Shown here: positions 1 through 9,752 of the stretch, one piece after another | Layout: every line of letters begins with the position of its first letter | How positions within the stretch are numbered: position 1 is the stretch's first letter | NCBI GenBank assembly: GCA_959599915.1 | Contig: CAUGJE010000001.1 | Location: 62,001-126,000 of the forward strand | Direction: 5' to 3' | DNA from: an uncultured Collinsella sp. | GTDB taxonomy: Bacteria > Actinomycetota > Coriobacteriia > Coriobacteriales > Coriobacteriaceae | DNA: 64,000 bases | Translations under genes and position numbers: made by a program | Notes under the pieces: model-generated | Seen by the model: the letters and a program-made list of their open reading frames with translations, nothing else | Databases searched by the model: none | What the model was told of the DNA's origin: nothing

Positions 1-215
1 GAAATTTCTTCGTCCGTGTAATCATTCAGTAACATTCCCAACACATCTTGAGCGATTTCAAAGTACGATTTATCTGCAAGCGAGCTGATATCGACCTGCT
101 GGGTGCCGAGCTCGTCCGAGACAAACAAACCCCCGTCGGGAGCGATGCCGGTACGGATTGCCACCTTACTTGAGCACGATAAAGTGCGTCCTCGTGTACT
201 ATGATAAGTTCCCAT
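1..215 (-). CDS. thrC: Threonine synthase, N-terminal part (runs off the left edge)
   Basis: Only the first 71 codons are in the window. The start ATG (213-215 on the minus strand) follows a GAGGAG ribosome site. The translation opens MGTYHSTRGR and continues with APDGGLFV and, at the edge, YTDEEI. The YxSTRG and GLAPDGGLFVP-type blocks are N-terminal signatures of PLP-dependent threonine synthase, which converts O-phosphohomoserine to threonine; the PLP lysine lies outside the window. It is divergent from lysC with about 100 bases between the starts, so the aspartate-family genes probably share a control region. The function call rests on N-terminal similarity only. Confidence 0.8.
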   Translation of the reverse strand, partial: MGTYHSTRGRTLSCSSKVAIRTGIAPDGGLFVSDELGTQQVDISSLADKSYFEIAQDVLGMLLNDYTDEEI

Positions 216-319
216 ATAACACTGCTCCTCGGATGCCTTGGTCCCAATCGGTGAAACCATGGTATCAGAGCGCGCAAAATAGGTTCGCAGAGGCTTTTTA
301 GAAAGGTAACCTCCAGCCC

Positions 320-1708
320 ATGATTAAGATTGCCAAGTTTGGCGGCTCGTCGGTCGCCGACGCCGAACACTTTAAGAAGATCAAGGCCATTGTCGATGCC
401 GACCCGGCCCGCCGTTTTGTGGTGGTTTCTGCCTGCGGTCGCCGCTTTAAGGGCGATACCAAGGTGACCGACCTGCTCTACTTGGTTAACGCACACGTTA
501 AGTACCACGTGTCGTGCGAGGAGCTGCTCGAGGACATTGGCCAGCGCTATTTTGATATCGCTGACGAGCTGGAGCTCACCTATCCCATCCGCGAGGAGTT
601 CGCGGCCTTTGCCGAGCGCGCCCGCTCGGGCGGCTACTCCACCGAGGAGCTCGTGAGCCGTGGCGAGTACTTCACCGCTCGCCTGATGGCCGAGTACCTG
701 GGTCTGCCGTTCCTGGACGCCGCGACGGTCGTTGCGTTCCATCACGACGGTACGCTCAGCATGAACCGCACCTCTGAGCTGGTGCAGGAGTACGGTCAGC
801 AGGGCGGCTTTGTTATGCCCGGTTTCTACGGCGCGACGCGTGAGGGCCAGATCAAGCTGCTCGACCGTGGTGGCGGCGATATTTCCGGTTCGATCCTGGC
901 CAAGTGCCTGGGCGCCGACCTGTACGAGAACTGGACCGACGTTTCGGGCTTCTATTCTGCCGATCCTCGCATTGTGCCCGAGGCTCAGCCCATCGCCCGC
1001 GTTACCTACGAGGAGCTGCGCGAGCTTTCGTACATGGGCGCGAGCGTCCTGCACGAGGAGGCCGTGTTCCCTGTGCGCGAGGCGGGTATTCCGCTGGTCA
1101 TCAAGAACACCAATGCGCCGCAGGATCCCGGCACCATCATTAGCGAGACGGCCGATGAGGGCGAGGCAGAGCCCATCATTACCGGCGTGACCGGCAAGCG
1201 CGGCTTTGTCGCCATCAACGTGGCCCGCGACCGTACCAAGCCCCGCGTCGGCTTTATGCGCCGCGCGCTTTCGGTTTTCGAGCGCTATGACGTTTCCGTC
1301 GAGCATATGCCCACCGGCGTCGATCGCTTTGGCGCCGTGGTGCAGGAGCAGGATGTGCGCGATTCGCTGTACTCGCTCGTGGGCGACATTCAGCAGGAGG
1401 TCGAGCCGCTCGAGATCGAGGTTGTTGAGGGCCTGGCGCTCATCGCGACCGTCGGCCGCAACCTGCGCGGCCGCGCCGGTATTTCCGGCCACCTGTTTGG
1501 CATGCTCGGCCAGGCCGGCGTGAGCGTGCGCATGATTTCGCAGAGCTGCGACGAGATCAACATCATCATCGGCGTGGAGGAGAAGGACTTCGATCTGGCG
1601 ATCCAGACCATTTACCGTGCCTTCTCCGATGAAAACGGCATTGTGAAGGTCTCTGACCTGGAGGCTTCCGCGCCGGTTGATCCCGCTCTGGCCGCGCTCA
1701 AAAAGTAG
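320..1708 (+). CDS. lysC: Aspartokinase
   Basis: A 462-residue aspartate kinase, first step of lysine, threonine and methionine synthesis. The N-terminus carries the amino-acid kinase signature KFGGSSVA (residues 6-13), and the kinase domain fills roughly residues 1-280. The rest resembles paired ACT domains used for feedback control (GRAGISGHLFGMLGQAGVSV region near 385-405). The length fits the 440-460 residue clostridial-type enzymes rather than the shorter actinobacterial alpha subunit. The start follows a GAAAGG ribosome site. asd lies downstream after a hairpin and thrC is divergent upstream. Which amino acid inhibits it cannot be read from the sequence. Confidence 0.95.
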   Translation: MIKIAKFGGSSVADAEHFKKIKAIVDADPARRFVVVSACGRRFKGDTKVTDLLYLVNAHVKYHVSCEELLEDIGQRYFDIADELELTYPIREEFAAFAERARSGGYSTEELVSRGEYFTARLMAEYLGLPFLDAATVVAFHHDGTLSMNRTSELVQEYGQQGGFVMPGFYGATREGQIKLLDRGGGDISGSILAKCLGADLYENWTDVSGFYSADPRIVPEAQPIARVTYEELRELSYMGASVLHEEAVFPVREAGIPLVIKNTNAPQDPGTIISETADEGEAEPIITGVTGKRGFVAINVARDRTKPRVGFMRRALSVFERYDVSVEHMPTGVDRFGAVVQEQDVRDSLYSLVGDIQQEVEPLEIEVVEGLALIATVGRNLRGRAGISGHLFGMLGQAGVSVRMISQSCDEINIIIGVEEKDFDLAIQTIYRAFSDENGIVKVSDLEASAPVDPALAALKK

Positions 1709-1716
1709 TGACTGCT

Positions 1717-1752
1717 CGGTAGGTTTTTGGGTCATGTCTCAAAAATCTACCG
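1717..1752 (+). terminator. Hairpin after lysC
   Basis: Arms 1717-1729 (CGGTAGGTTTTTG) and 1740-1752 pair with one mismatch. The stem begins 8 bases after the lysC stop and carries T-runs, so it may terminate or attenuate lysC transcription before asd. Confidence 0.5.
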
Positions 1753-1882
1753 TGGGGCGTTTCGTTTCGGTTTCGTTTCGACGGGGCGGGTTTCATATCC
1801 GTTCCGTTTTTGTATAAACTGGGCAAGACTATTCAGCCTGCTCGGCGTGCGGGCAAAAGCCACAACCTTAAAAGGGGGAAGC

Positions 1883-2908
1883 ATGAAACAGTACACGGTT
1901 GCTATTTTGGGCGCGACGGGAGCTGTTGGCACCCAGATGCTCGAGTGCCTCAACGAGCAGGAGTTTCCGGTTGGCAAGCTCAAGCTGCTGGCGAGCGCGC
2001 GCTCTGCGGGCAAGACCGTCGAGTTCCGCGGCGAGCAGGTTGTGATTGAGGAGGCTTGCCCCGAGGCTTTTGAGGGCTGCGACATCGTACTCGGCGCTGC
2101 CGGCGACGATATCGCCAAGGAACTGCTGCCCGAGGCCGTCAAGCGCGGCGCCGTCGTGGTCGACAACAGCCATGCCTTCCGTCTGGATCCCGAGGTGCCG
2201 CTGGTCGTGCCCGAGATTAACGCCGATGACATTAAGTGGCACCACGGCTTGATCGCCAACCCCAACTGCGCGACTATCATCGGCCTGGTTCCCACGTGGC
2301 CGCTACATCAGCTCGCCGGCGTGAAGCGCATGATCGTGTCCACGTATCAGGCAGCTTCGGGTGCTGGCACTCCCGGTATGGCCGAGCTCGAGGCTCAGCT
2401 GGCCGCTCTGGGCCGTGGTGAGGAGATTCCCGAGCCGCGCGCCTTTGCCGCCCAGCTGGCGAGCAACCTGATTCCGCAGATTGGCGGCGTCAAGGAGGAG
2501 GGCTTTACCTCCGAGGAGATGAAGCTGCAAAACGAGGGCCGCAAGATCATGCACCTGCCCGAGCTGCGCGTGAACTGCACCTGCGTGCGCGTGCCCGTGC
2601 TGCGCTCGCACTCCGAGAGCATTACGCTCGAGTTCGAGCGCGACATTACGGTTGAGGAGGCCCGTGCTGCGCTGGCCGCCGCTCCGGGCGTCAAGCTGGT
2701 TGACGACATGAGTGCCGAGGATGCGCACGACCGCTTCCCCATGCCGATGGACACCTCCGACCAGGACCTGATTTGGGTCGGTCGCGTGCGCCGTGATATC
2801 TCGAACCCCGAGGCCGCACGTGGCATTACCTTCTGGTGCTGCGGCGACCAAATCCGTAAGGGCGCGGCAACCAACGCTGTCCAGATCGCTAAGCTGCTCT
2901 GCGAGTAG
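1883..2908 (+). CDS. asd: Aspartate-semialdehyde dehydrogenase
   Basis: A 341-residue enzyme that reduces aspartyl phosphate to aspartate semialdehyde with NADPH, directly after the aspartokinase step. The N-terminal GATGAVG (residues 8-14) is the nucleotide-binding loop. NPNCATI carries the catalytic cysteine, and the SGAGTPG and later RVPVLR segments fit the family. The frame is open further upstream to 1727, but ATG 1883 is preceded by AGGGGG and begins the conserved sequence MKQYTVAILGATG. A TATAAA at 1813-1818 may be the -10 of its own promoter. Long inverted repeats follow the gene. Confidence 0.95.
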   Translation: MKQYTVAILGATGAVGTQMLECLNEQEFPVGKLKLLASARSAGKTVEFRGEQVVIEEACPEAFEGCDIVLGAAGDDIAKELLPEAVKRGAVVVDNSHAFRLDPEVPLVVPEINADDIKWHHGLIANPNCATIIGLVPTWPLHQLAGVKRMIVSTYQAASGAGTPGMAELEAQLAALGRGEEIPEPRAFAAQLASNLIPQIGGVKEEGFTSEEMKLQNEGRKIMHLPELRVNCTCVRVPVLRSHSESITLEFERDITVEEARAALAAAPGVKLVDDMSAEDAHDRFPMPMDTSDQDLIWVGRVRRDISNPEAARGITFWCCGDQIRKGAATNAVQIAKLLCE

Positions 2909-2921
2909 GTTGACCTGTCCG

Positions 2922-3075
2922 GCGGGGGCCGGGTTTAGTTTTCAGAACGTCCTCGACCATGTGTGGCGCCTTGTCCTGCTCCTTCGGGGGGGGGCGTGTG
3001 CCGCGCCGGCGGCGGCCGCCCCCCGGCCGCCACACTGGTCTGCGGAGTGCTCTGAAAACTAAGCCCGGCCCCCGC
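2922..3075. repeat. Long inverted repeat downstream of asd
   Basis: A 25-base arm at 2922-2946 pairs with 3051-3075 at 24 of 25 positions, with a very GC-rich centre that includes G and C runs. It lies 13 bases after the asd stop and could fold in the mRNA as a 3' stem. Confidence 0.8.
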
Positions 3076-3239
3076 TTGCGGTGACGTTGCTGCGAGCGGC
3101 TTGCGATGGGGCCGTTGTTGGTTGGGGCCGCTGGGCTGATATGGGAGCACGTGGTTGTTGCGGGGCCTAGTCCCGGCGGCGGCCTCGGCGCTTCGCGCCT
3201 GCTGCCTGGGGTGACTTTGGGCTTGGTGCGAATTGAGGT

Positions 3240-3410
3240 CTAATACTTTCCCGAGAAGTGAAGGACCTTATTTGGACCCCCGAAGCATTGGCATATTTTG
3301 ACCGCTATTTCCTGCGGTTTTGCAGCGCGAATCCTGCGGTTTTGCGGTCTAAAGGTGTGGATGCTCCGGGACTTCGTTTTTACTCGTTCACTTCTCGGGA
3401 AAAGTATTAG
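3240..3410. repeat. Long inverted repeat with internal direct repeats
   Basis: The arm at 3240-3262 pairs with 3387-3410 except for one extra A. The loop holds an exact direct repeat, TCCTGCGGTTTTGC, at 3310-3323 and 3332-3345. It lies upstream of the Ogt gene. No coding function is apparent. Confidence 0.8.
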
Positions 3411-3577
3411 AGCTCAGCTGGCGGGGATACCGCCCTGGCGTCGAAGCCCCGCGTCTTCTTCGCTTGATTGGGAAAAACAGCCTCGCTGAAGTAATTGCGA
3501 GCTCGCCCGGACGTATCTGCGGGGGTTGTCTGCACAATTCGCGGTATTATGTTGCGGAGTTTTGAAAGGAGCCGCTG

Positions 3578-4153
3578 GTGGTCACGACGACGTTTGCTTC
3601 GCCTTTGGGCGAAATCCTGCTTGCCGCTGATGGCCGCGGTCTGACGGGGCTTTGGTTTGAGGGGCAGGAGCACTTTGGCTCCACGCTTCTCCGTGAAGAC
3701 TCCGAACATGTTGAAGGCGTCGATGCGGTTTCCGGTACTGGTGGCATGTCGTCGGTGAGTCCGGCAAATGGTGCGGCCTCTTCGGTGCTTGAGCGTTCCT
3801 GGGCTTGGCTGAATGCTTATTTTGCAGGGCAGGAACCTCGGTTTACGCCGCCGTTGCATATGATCGGCACGGCGTTTCAGCGTGAGGTTTGGTTTGAGCT
3901 GCTTTCGATCCCGCGTGGCGAGGTCGCTACGTATGGCGAGATCGCCCAGCGTGTTGCGGCTCGACATCGTGTGCCGGGAAATGAAGCGCCCGTTGTATCT
4001 CCTCGCGCGGTGGGGGCTGCGGTCGCTCGCAACCCTATTTCGATTATCGTGCCGTGCCATCGCGTGGTCGCGGCCGACGGATCGCTCAACGGATACGCCG
4101 GTGGACTGGATCGCAAGGAGTGGCTGCTGCGCCTCGAGGGTGCCTATCTATAA
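3578..4153 (+). CDS. ogt: Methylated-DNA-[protein]-cysteine S-methyltransferase
   Basis: A 191-residue suicidal DNA-repair protein that takes the alkyl group from O6-alkylguanine onto its own cysteine. The active-site block IVPCHRVV holds that cysteine, followed by SLNGYAGGLDRKEWLL, the usual C-terminal end. IPRGEVATYGEIA is the DNA-binding helix-turn-helix. An insert (residues about 45-65, Gly/Ser rich) makes it slightly longer than Ogt of Escherichia coli. The GTG start is chosen because GAAAGGA lies 7 bases upstream. It stands alone between palindromes and a kinase remnant. Confidence 0.93.
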   Translation: MVTTTFASPLGEILLAADGRGLTGLWFEGQEHFGSTLLREDSEHVEGVDAVSGTGGMSSVSPANGAASSVLERSWAWLNAYFAGQEPRFTPPLHMIGTAFQREVWFELLSIPRGEVATYGEIAQRVAARHRVPGNEAPVVSPRAVGAAVARNPISIIVPCHRVVAADGSLNGYAGGLDRKEWLLRLEGAYL

Positions 4154-4295
4154 GCTGCAGGCGGCCGCAACGCCCATGCGGCAAGCGCGCTCGCTGTACG
4201 GGCGTTGTTTGCAGGGCGAGATGTGAAGCCGCCCGTTCCTTAAGTCCGACTAAGCTATAACCTTGCTTTTTTAAATATGCTCATCGACCTGCTAA

Positions 4296-4850
4296 GGCAG
4301 CACTAAGGCGAGTGCGGGTGCGCTATTATCGGCGCTCACGGAGCGCTTGGTGTTCTTGGCACGCATGGACGAGGGCTCGGCGGGCTTTACCATGGCGTCG
4401 ATCGATCTTTCGGAGGCGGTGAACAAGGCGGCGGCGCCGTTTAAGTCGGTGGCGGTCTCAGGCGGTAAACGCCTGTCGACGTCGATTGCGACCGGCGTGC
4501 GGACCCATGCCGATGCCGCGGCGGTGGCACAGGTGGTTGAGTTGCTACTGGACAACGCCACGCGCTATGCGAGCGAGGGCAGCGTGATTGAGCTGAGCCT
4601 GTGCGCCGTTTCGCACGGCAAAGGCAAGGGCGCCGCCGAGCTTGTCGTATCGAACGCCGTGGACGAGCTGCCCGAGGGCGACCTGGACCGATTGTTCGAT
4701 CGCTTCTATCGTGCGGATGCGTCGCGCAGCTCCAAGACGGGTGGCTCGGGCGTGGGCCTGTCCGTGGTGCGTGCCATCGCCGAGGCCCATGGAGGCGCCG
4801 CCACCGTATCCGGTCACGGCAACCAGATCACCTTCACCGTTTGCCTTTAA
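4296..4850 (+). pseudogene. Sensor histidine kinase remnant (ATPase domain only)
   Basis: The open frame encodes only the C-terminal part of a histidine kinase. RLVFLARMDEG resembles the end of the HisKA dimerisation region. Then come an N-box-like LLDNATRYA, FDRFYRADASRS and the ATP-lid block GGSGVGLSVV. A stop at 4293 precedes the frame, and no phosphoacceptor histidine, membrane segment or response-regulator gene lies upstream. The only available start is a TTG at 4347 without a clear ribosome site. I read it as an N-terminally deleted kinase. A functional free ATPase module cannot be excluded. Confidence 0.65.
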
Positions 4851-4907
4851 AACCTGCCAAAAAGGAACAGGTTTATTTTGGCAGGTTTTATCTGGGGAAA
4901 CGTCCGC
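4851..4907 (+). repeat. Dispersed hairpin element, class a, copy 1
   Basis: Starts right after the stop of the kinase remnant. Arms AACCTGCCAAAA and TTTTGGCAGGTT enclose a variant core (GGAACAGG), followed by the conserved tail TTTTATCTGGGGAAACGTC. The same unit recurs at about 5985, 9557, 16640, 53636 and 58507. Confidence 0.85.
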
Positions 4908-4927
4908 AGGAGAGGGCATGGGCGGTG

Positions 4928-4956
4928 TGAACATATGCATCTCTACCTGCTAAAAT
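4928..4956 (+). promoter_or_regulatory. Putative promoter of the AIM24-family gene
   Basis: TGAACA at 4928-4933, a 17-base spacer and TAAAAT at 4951-4956 give a sigma-70-like promoter 43 bases before the start at 4999. Confidence 0.45.
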
Positions 4957-4998
4957 ATAGGCATCGTTATTCGGCTCCTGAGTGGAAAGGAGACGGTC

Positions 4999-5673
4999 AT
5001 GCAGTACGAGATCGGCGGAGGGGCTTTCCCGGTTGTTACGTGCAACCTTAGCGATGGCGAATCCATGATCACCGAAAGCGGCGCCATGGCTTGGATGACC
5101 CCCAACATGGAAATGTCTACCTCGGGCGGTGGCATCGGCAAGATGTTCTCCAAGGCTTTTTCGGGTGAGGCATTGTTCCAAAACATTTGGACCGCGCGTG
5201 GCGATGGCATGATCGCGTTTGGCTCCTGCTTCCCCGGCCGCATCGTGCCAATCGAGATCGGTCCGGGCAAGAGCTGGATTTTGCAGAAGCGTTCGTTCCT
5301 TGCCGCGGAAAGTGGCGTCGAGTTGAGCATTCACTTTAACAAGAAGGCAAAGGCCGGCGTCTTTGGCGGCGAGGGCTTTATCATGCAGAAGCTCACGGGC
5401 TCGGGTGTTGCTTTTGCCGAGATCGACGGCGACCTGGTTGAGTACGAGCTCGCTGCTGGCCAGCAGATGATTGTGGATACCGGCAACGTGGCCGGCTTTG
5501 AGGAGACCGTGAGCATCGACGCTCAAATGGTCAAGGGCGTCAAAAACATCATGTTTGGTGGCGAGGGCGTGTTCAACACCGTGCTCACCGGTCCCGGTCG
5601 CATCTGGTTGCAGACGATGCCCATTTCCAATCTTGCGGCAGCAGTGGCCTCGATGACCAACAACAATAACTAG
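4999..5673 (+). CDS. AIM24 / TIGR00266 family protein
   Basis: A 224-residue protein with the glycine-rich beta-structure pattern of the AIM24 (TIGR00266) family: ESMITESGAMAWMTPN near the start, LPxx-like GRIVPIEIGPGKSWILQKRSFLAAE in the middle, and a second repeat ending GPGRIWLQTMP. The family adopts a TRAP-like double-stranded beta-helix fold; its biochemical role is unknown. The start has a strong AAAGGAG ribosome site. The gene has its own promoter-like sequence and a classical terminator, so it is probably transcribed alone. No signal peptide or membrane segment is seen. Confidence 0.85.
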   Translation: MQYEIGGGAFPVVTCNLSDGESMITESGAMAWMTPNMEMSTSGGGIGKMFSKAFSGEALFQNIWTARGDGMIAFGSCFPGRIVPIEIGPGKSWILQKRSFLAAESGVELSIHFNKKAKAGVFGGEGFIMQKLTGSGVAFAEIDGDLVEYELAAGQQMIVDTGNVAGFEETVSIDAQMVKGVKNIMFGGEGVFNTVLTGPGRIWLQTMPISNLAAAVASMTNNNN

Positions 5674-5685
5674 TCCGCATAGGAT

Positions 5686-5721
5686 AGCGCGCGGCGGGCT
5701 TACCCTGTCGCGCGCTTTTTT
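5686..5721 (+). terminator. Rho-independent terminator
   Basis: Arms AGCGCGCG (5686-5693) and CGCGCGCT (5709-5716) pair perfectly and run into six T bases, 13 bases after the stop of the AIM24-family gene. Confidence 0.85.
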
Positions 5722-6085
5722 GCTGGCAAACGCCTCGCTTATAGAGTGTGGCTGCGCTGCTACAGCGAGCGTCGTCATCTCGTCACCCTGATAGCTTGCG
5801 GCAAGCGTGGCAATGAGGAGTGAGAATTTGAGTGCTCAGTCCCAAGTCATAATGGCGGCCATGCCAACAAGCAAAAACGAGTTGCCGGTGTCACGGAAAG
5901 GCGGGCGTCGGTCGATTCCACGTGAGACGGCTGTGCCGATCTGCACGGCCGCCCCTGCGCGTCCCGCGCTGCCCCCAAAGAGGTACGTTTCCCCTTATAA
6001 AACCTGCCAAAATAAACCTGTCCCTTTTTGGTCGGTGCGAAATGGGTAATACTAAAGAGTTATCCGACCAGATGGGAATTAATCG
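5722..6085. other. Gene-free interval before the ABC exporter
   Basis: Nothing coding is convincing. An 80-codon frame at 5807-6049 ends inside the dispersed repeat and has no family resemblance. The interval contains the reverse-oriented class a element at 5985-6035. Confidence 0.5.
5985..6035 (-). repeat. Dispersed hairpin element, class a, copy 2
   Basis: Minus-strand orientation: the tail complement ACGTTTCCCC, then AACCTGCCAAAA, the core complement CCTGTCCC, and a decayed outer arm (GGTCGG where other copies have GGCAGG). Confidence 0.8.
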
Positions 6086-6787
<702 letters not shown>

Positions 6788-6792
6788 CGCCC

Positions 6793-9558
6793 ATGGATCA
6801 GGACCGCCAAAACAGCCAACGCCGCGACGCGCAGAACACGGAGCGCGAGCAGGATTTTACGACCTACCGCACTGCCCAAAGTTCAAACGACATGGTGCCG
6901 ACGGTGTTTCGCCGCGGTGTCTACCGCACGATTCGCGGCAGCCTCAAACGCTTCTTGTCCATTGTCGTGATCACCGCGCTCGGCGTGAGCGTGATGTGTG
7001 GCCTTAAGGCGGGTTGCGAGGATCTGTGCGATTCGGTCGACGCTTACTTTGACCAGCAGAATGTTTATGACATCAACGTGCAGTCGACCTATGGTCTGAC
7101 CGATGACGATCTTGCTGCGATCCAAGAGGTCGATGGCGTCGAGACGGCCGAGGGCATCTATACCGAGACCGCCTATACCGCCGTGGGTACGACGCGCGAG
7201 CGTGTCATCGTACAGAGCCTCTCCAAAGAGAATATTGACCAACCGGTGCTAGTATGCGGCGAGCTGCCCGAGACTTCGGGCGAAGTAGCAGTGACCTCAC
7301 GTTTTTTGAAGGCTTCGGGCAAGAAAATCGGCGATACGGTGAGCTTTGCCGCCAACGATGCGAGCTCGTCGAACCAAAGCGCCAAGGACCAGTTTGCCGA
7401 TGGGGACTACACCATTACGGCTGAGGTCCTCGATCCCACTGATGTGAGCTCCGACTCGACAGTCAACGCCTTCCGTGCCGCCTCGGCCGCGGACTACAAG
7501 TTCTACGTGAGTGAGGATGCCGCGACGTCGTCGTCCTATTCCGCGATCCACGTGATCGTCGAGGGAGCCAAGGACCTCAACTCCTATTCCGATGCCTATA
7601 CGGCAAGGATTAACGAGGTCAAGGGCAATATCGAGAAGATTCGTGACGAGCGCGAAAAAGCGCGTGCCCAGGAACTGACGGCCGATACGCCGGCGAGCTT
7701 GGACGCGGCCGAGCGTCAAGCGAACATGGTCTTTGGGATTGAACAGGACAACATCAACCGTATGGCCGAGGGCAGCGAGGAGCGCGCCCAGGCTCAGGCC
7801 GATTTGGACCAGCGCCGCGCCGCCGCCGACCAGCAATTCGCCGATGCCCGCGCCGAGATTTCCGACCTTGGCGAATGCACCTGGTACATCCAGGACCGTG
7901 GCAACATCGCGAGCTACTCGAGCGTCGAGAGCGACAGCTCCTCGATCGAGGCCATCGCCACGGTCTTCCCGTTCATCTTCTTTATCGTCGCCGTGCTCAT
8001 CAGCCTTACCACCGCCACGCGTATGGTCGAGGAGGAACGCACGCTCATCGGCCTGTATAAGGCGCTCGGTTATTCGCGCGGGCGCATTCTGTCCAAATAC
8101 GTGGACTACTCGCTGTGGGCGTGCCTGATCGGCGGCGTGCTCGGCAATATCATCGGATTTGTGGGCCTGCCGCTGTTCCTGTTTACGGTGTTCGACGACA
8201 TGTACTCGCTGCCCCAGATGTTGCTTTCGTACGACATTGTGTCCTCAATCGTCTCGGTGGCACTGTTTGCCGTGGGCGTGGTGGGCGCCACAATTATCGC
8301 CTGCCGCCACGAGATGGCCGAGACCCCGGCCTCGCTCATGCGCCCCAAGGCTCCGCGCGCCGGCTCGCGCATCTTGCTTGAGCGTATCGGCTTTATCTGG
8401 CGCCGCATGGGCTTTTTGAACAAGGTCGCTGCACGCAACCTATTCCGCTATAAAAAGCGCGCCTTTATGACCATCTTCGGAATTGCCGGCTGCACAGCGC
8501 TCGTGATCTGCGGTATGGGCATCCGTGACACGTCGGTGGCGCTTTCGCCCAAGCAGTACGGGCATATCACGCGCTATGACTTGCTGGCGGTCGCCAATCC
8601 CGACGATTTTTCGCAGACGTGCGCGGCGTTGGACGAGCGCAACGCGGCCAATGATTCCAACGTGACCGTGACCTCGACCCTGCCGATTATGACCGACAAC
8701 GTCACCTTTACATTCGGCGGAAAGAGCGAGACCGTGCAGCTGATCGTGGTGCCCGATGACCGCACGAACGATCTGGACGACTATGTTCGCCTTGAGGATG
8801 AGTCCAAAGAGCCGCTGTCTTTGCGTGACGGAGACGTGTATCTGAGCAAGAGTTCACAGCTGGTACTGGGGATTCAGCCGGGCGATACGGCGCACGTCCA
8901 GGATTCGTCGCTCAATGTTGCCAAGGTCAAAGTCAGCGACATCTCGCTCAACTATCTAGGCAACACGCTTTACATGACGCAGAGCACCTATGAGCGCGCG
9001 TTCGGTCGAAGTGCACGCCTTAACGGCGTCTTTGTGCTGCTTAAGGGTTCGTCGGCTGACCAGATTGCGTTTACCAACCGTCTTAAGAGCGATGGTTGGA
9101 TTACGCTGTCGAGCACCGCCGAGCATTGGGAAAACTATGAGGCAAACTTTACGATTATCAATTCGGTCGTGGTGCTTGTGACCTTTATGGCGGCGTGCCT
9201 GTCGTTTGTGGTGGTATTTACGTTGTCTAACACCAACATCTCGGAGCGCGAACGCGAGCTGGCGACTATTAAGGTGCTGGGCTTCCGTCGTGGCGAGGTG
9301 CACCATTACGTCAACAAGGAGACGTTGATTCTTACGGCGATCGGAGCCGCGCTGGGCGTTCCGCTGGGCGGCTTGCTGGCCGAGAGTTTTACGTACATTT
9401 TGCAGATGCCGTCATTGTACTTTGACGTTGAGGTCGAGCCGCTGAGCTACGTGCTGTCCGTTCTGCTGGCCTTTGCCTTTACGTTTATCGTCAACCTCGC
9501 TACCAATCGCACCCTCAACAAGATCGACATGGTCGGCGCCCTCAAGAGCGCCGAGTAA
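6793..9558 (+). CDS. FtsX-like ABC permease, large
   Basis: A permease of about 921 residues with two FtsX-like halves. A transmembrane segment near residues 55-75 (LSIVVITALGVSVMCGLKAG) precedes a long extracytoplasmic region that includes a charged, probably coiled stretch (residues about 270-330). Three further membrane helices then lie around 380-510, a second outside domain around 560-780, and three helices in the last 150 residues. GTG 6781, inside the ATPase stop region, could also start it; ATG 6793 has better spacing from GAGTGG. It is translationally coupled to the ATPase gene. Cargo is unknown. Confidence 0.9.
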   Translation: MDQDRQNSQRRDAQNTEREQDFTTYRTAQSSNDMVPTVFRRGVYRTIRGSLKRFLSIVVITALGVSVMCGLKAGCEDLCDSVDAYFDQQNVYDINVQSTYGLTDDDLAAIQEVDGVETAEGIYTETAYTAVGTTRERVIVQSLSKENIDQPVLVCGELPETSGEVAVTSRFLKASGKKIGDTVSFAANDASSSNQSAKDQFADGDYTITAEVLDPTDVSSDSTVNAFRAASAADYKFYVSEDAATSSSYSAIHVIVEGAKDLNSYSDAYTARINEVKGNIEKIRDEREKARAQELTADTPASLDAAERQANMVFGIEQDNINRMAEGSEERAQAQADLDQRRAAADQQFADARAEISDLGECTWYIQDRGNIASYSSVESDSSSIEAIATVFPFIFFIVAVLISLTTATRMVEEERTLIGLYKALGYSRGRILSKYVDYSLWACLIGGVLGNIIGFVGLPLFLFTVFDDMYSLPQMLLSYDIVSSIVSVALFAVGVVGATIIACRHEMAETPASLMRPKAPRAGSRILLERIGFIWRRMGFLNKVAARNLFRYKKRAFMTIFGIAGCTALVICGMGIRDTSVALSPKQYGHITRYDLLAVANPDDFSQTCAALDERNAANDSNVTVTSTLPIMTDNVTFTFGGKSETVQLIVVPDDRTNDLDDYVRLEDESKEPLSLRDGDVYLSKSSQLVLGIQPGDTAHVQDSSLNVAKVKVSDISLNYLGNTLYMTQSTYERAFGRSARLNGVFVLLKGSSADQIAFTNRLKSDGWITLSSTAEHWENYEANFTIINSVVVLVTFMAACLSFVVVFTLSNTNISERERELATIKVLGFRRGEVHHYVNKETLILTAIGAALGVPLGGLLAESFTYILQMPSLYFDVEVEPLSYVLSVLLAFAFTFIVNLATNRTLNKIDMVGALKSAE

Positions 9559-9610
9559 CCTGCCAAAAAGGGACAGGTTTATTTTGGCAGGTTTTATCTG
9601 GGCAAACGCC
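9557..9610 (+). repeat. Dispersed hairpin element, class a, copy 3
   Basis: AACCTGCCAAAA, core GGGACAGG, TTTTGGCAGGTT and tail TTTTATCTGGGCAAACGCC. The first two A bases are also the last two bases of the permease TAA stop codon. Confidence 0.9.
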
Positions 9611-9752
9611 GGACAACCATTAGGTGGCCCGGCGTTTGCCCCGTCAAACGGGCTTTCCATTTGCCTTTCATTCTATTTGGTTTTCGCTCGCAGGCGTGGA
9701 TGAGAGGCTCTCTTTGGCCTTCGAGATTGGGCTTGTATGGGTCGTATGCCAC

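Larger units (their letters stand above)
2909..3577. other. Gene-free interval with two long palindromes
   Basis: No convincing coding frame is seen between asd and the methyltransferase gene. The interval is dominated by two unrelated long inverted repeats (2922-3075 and 3240-3410, listed separately). The short open frames here lack ribosome sites and recognisable motifs. Confidence 0.6.

Noticed and set aside
26..1735. Long minus-strand open frame opposite lysC
   Set aside because: It is the antisense of the kinase gene in a GC-rich genome, with Ala/Arg/His-rich sequence and no family motif. Only the last 215 bases contain real minus-strand coding, in another frame (thrC).
3298..3489. 63-codon frame inside the palindrome before ogt
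   Set aside because: It is made of the palindrome and its internal repeats, without a ribosome site.
4296..4850. Complete sensor kinase gene
   Set aside because: A stop precedes the ATPase part and no HisKA histidine or sensor domain exists upstream in any frame.
5807..6049. Possible 80-residue protein before the ABC exporter
   Set aside because: It ends inside the dispersed hairpin element and shows no similarity or good ribosome site.
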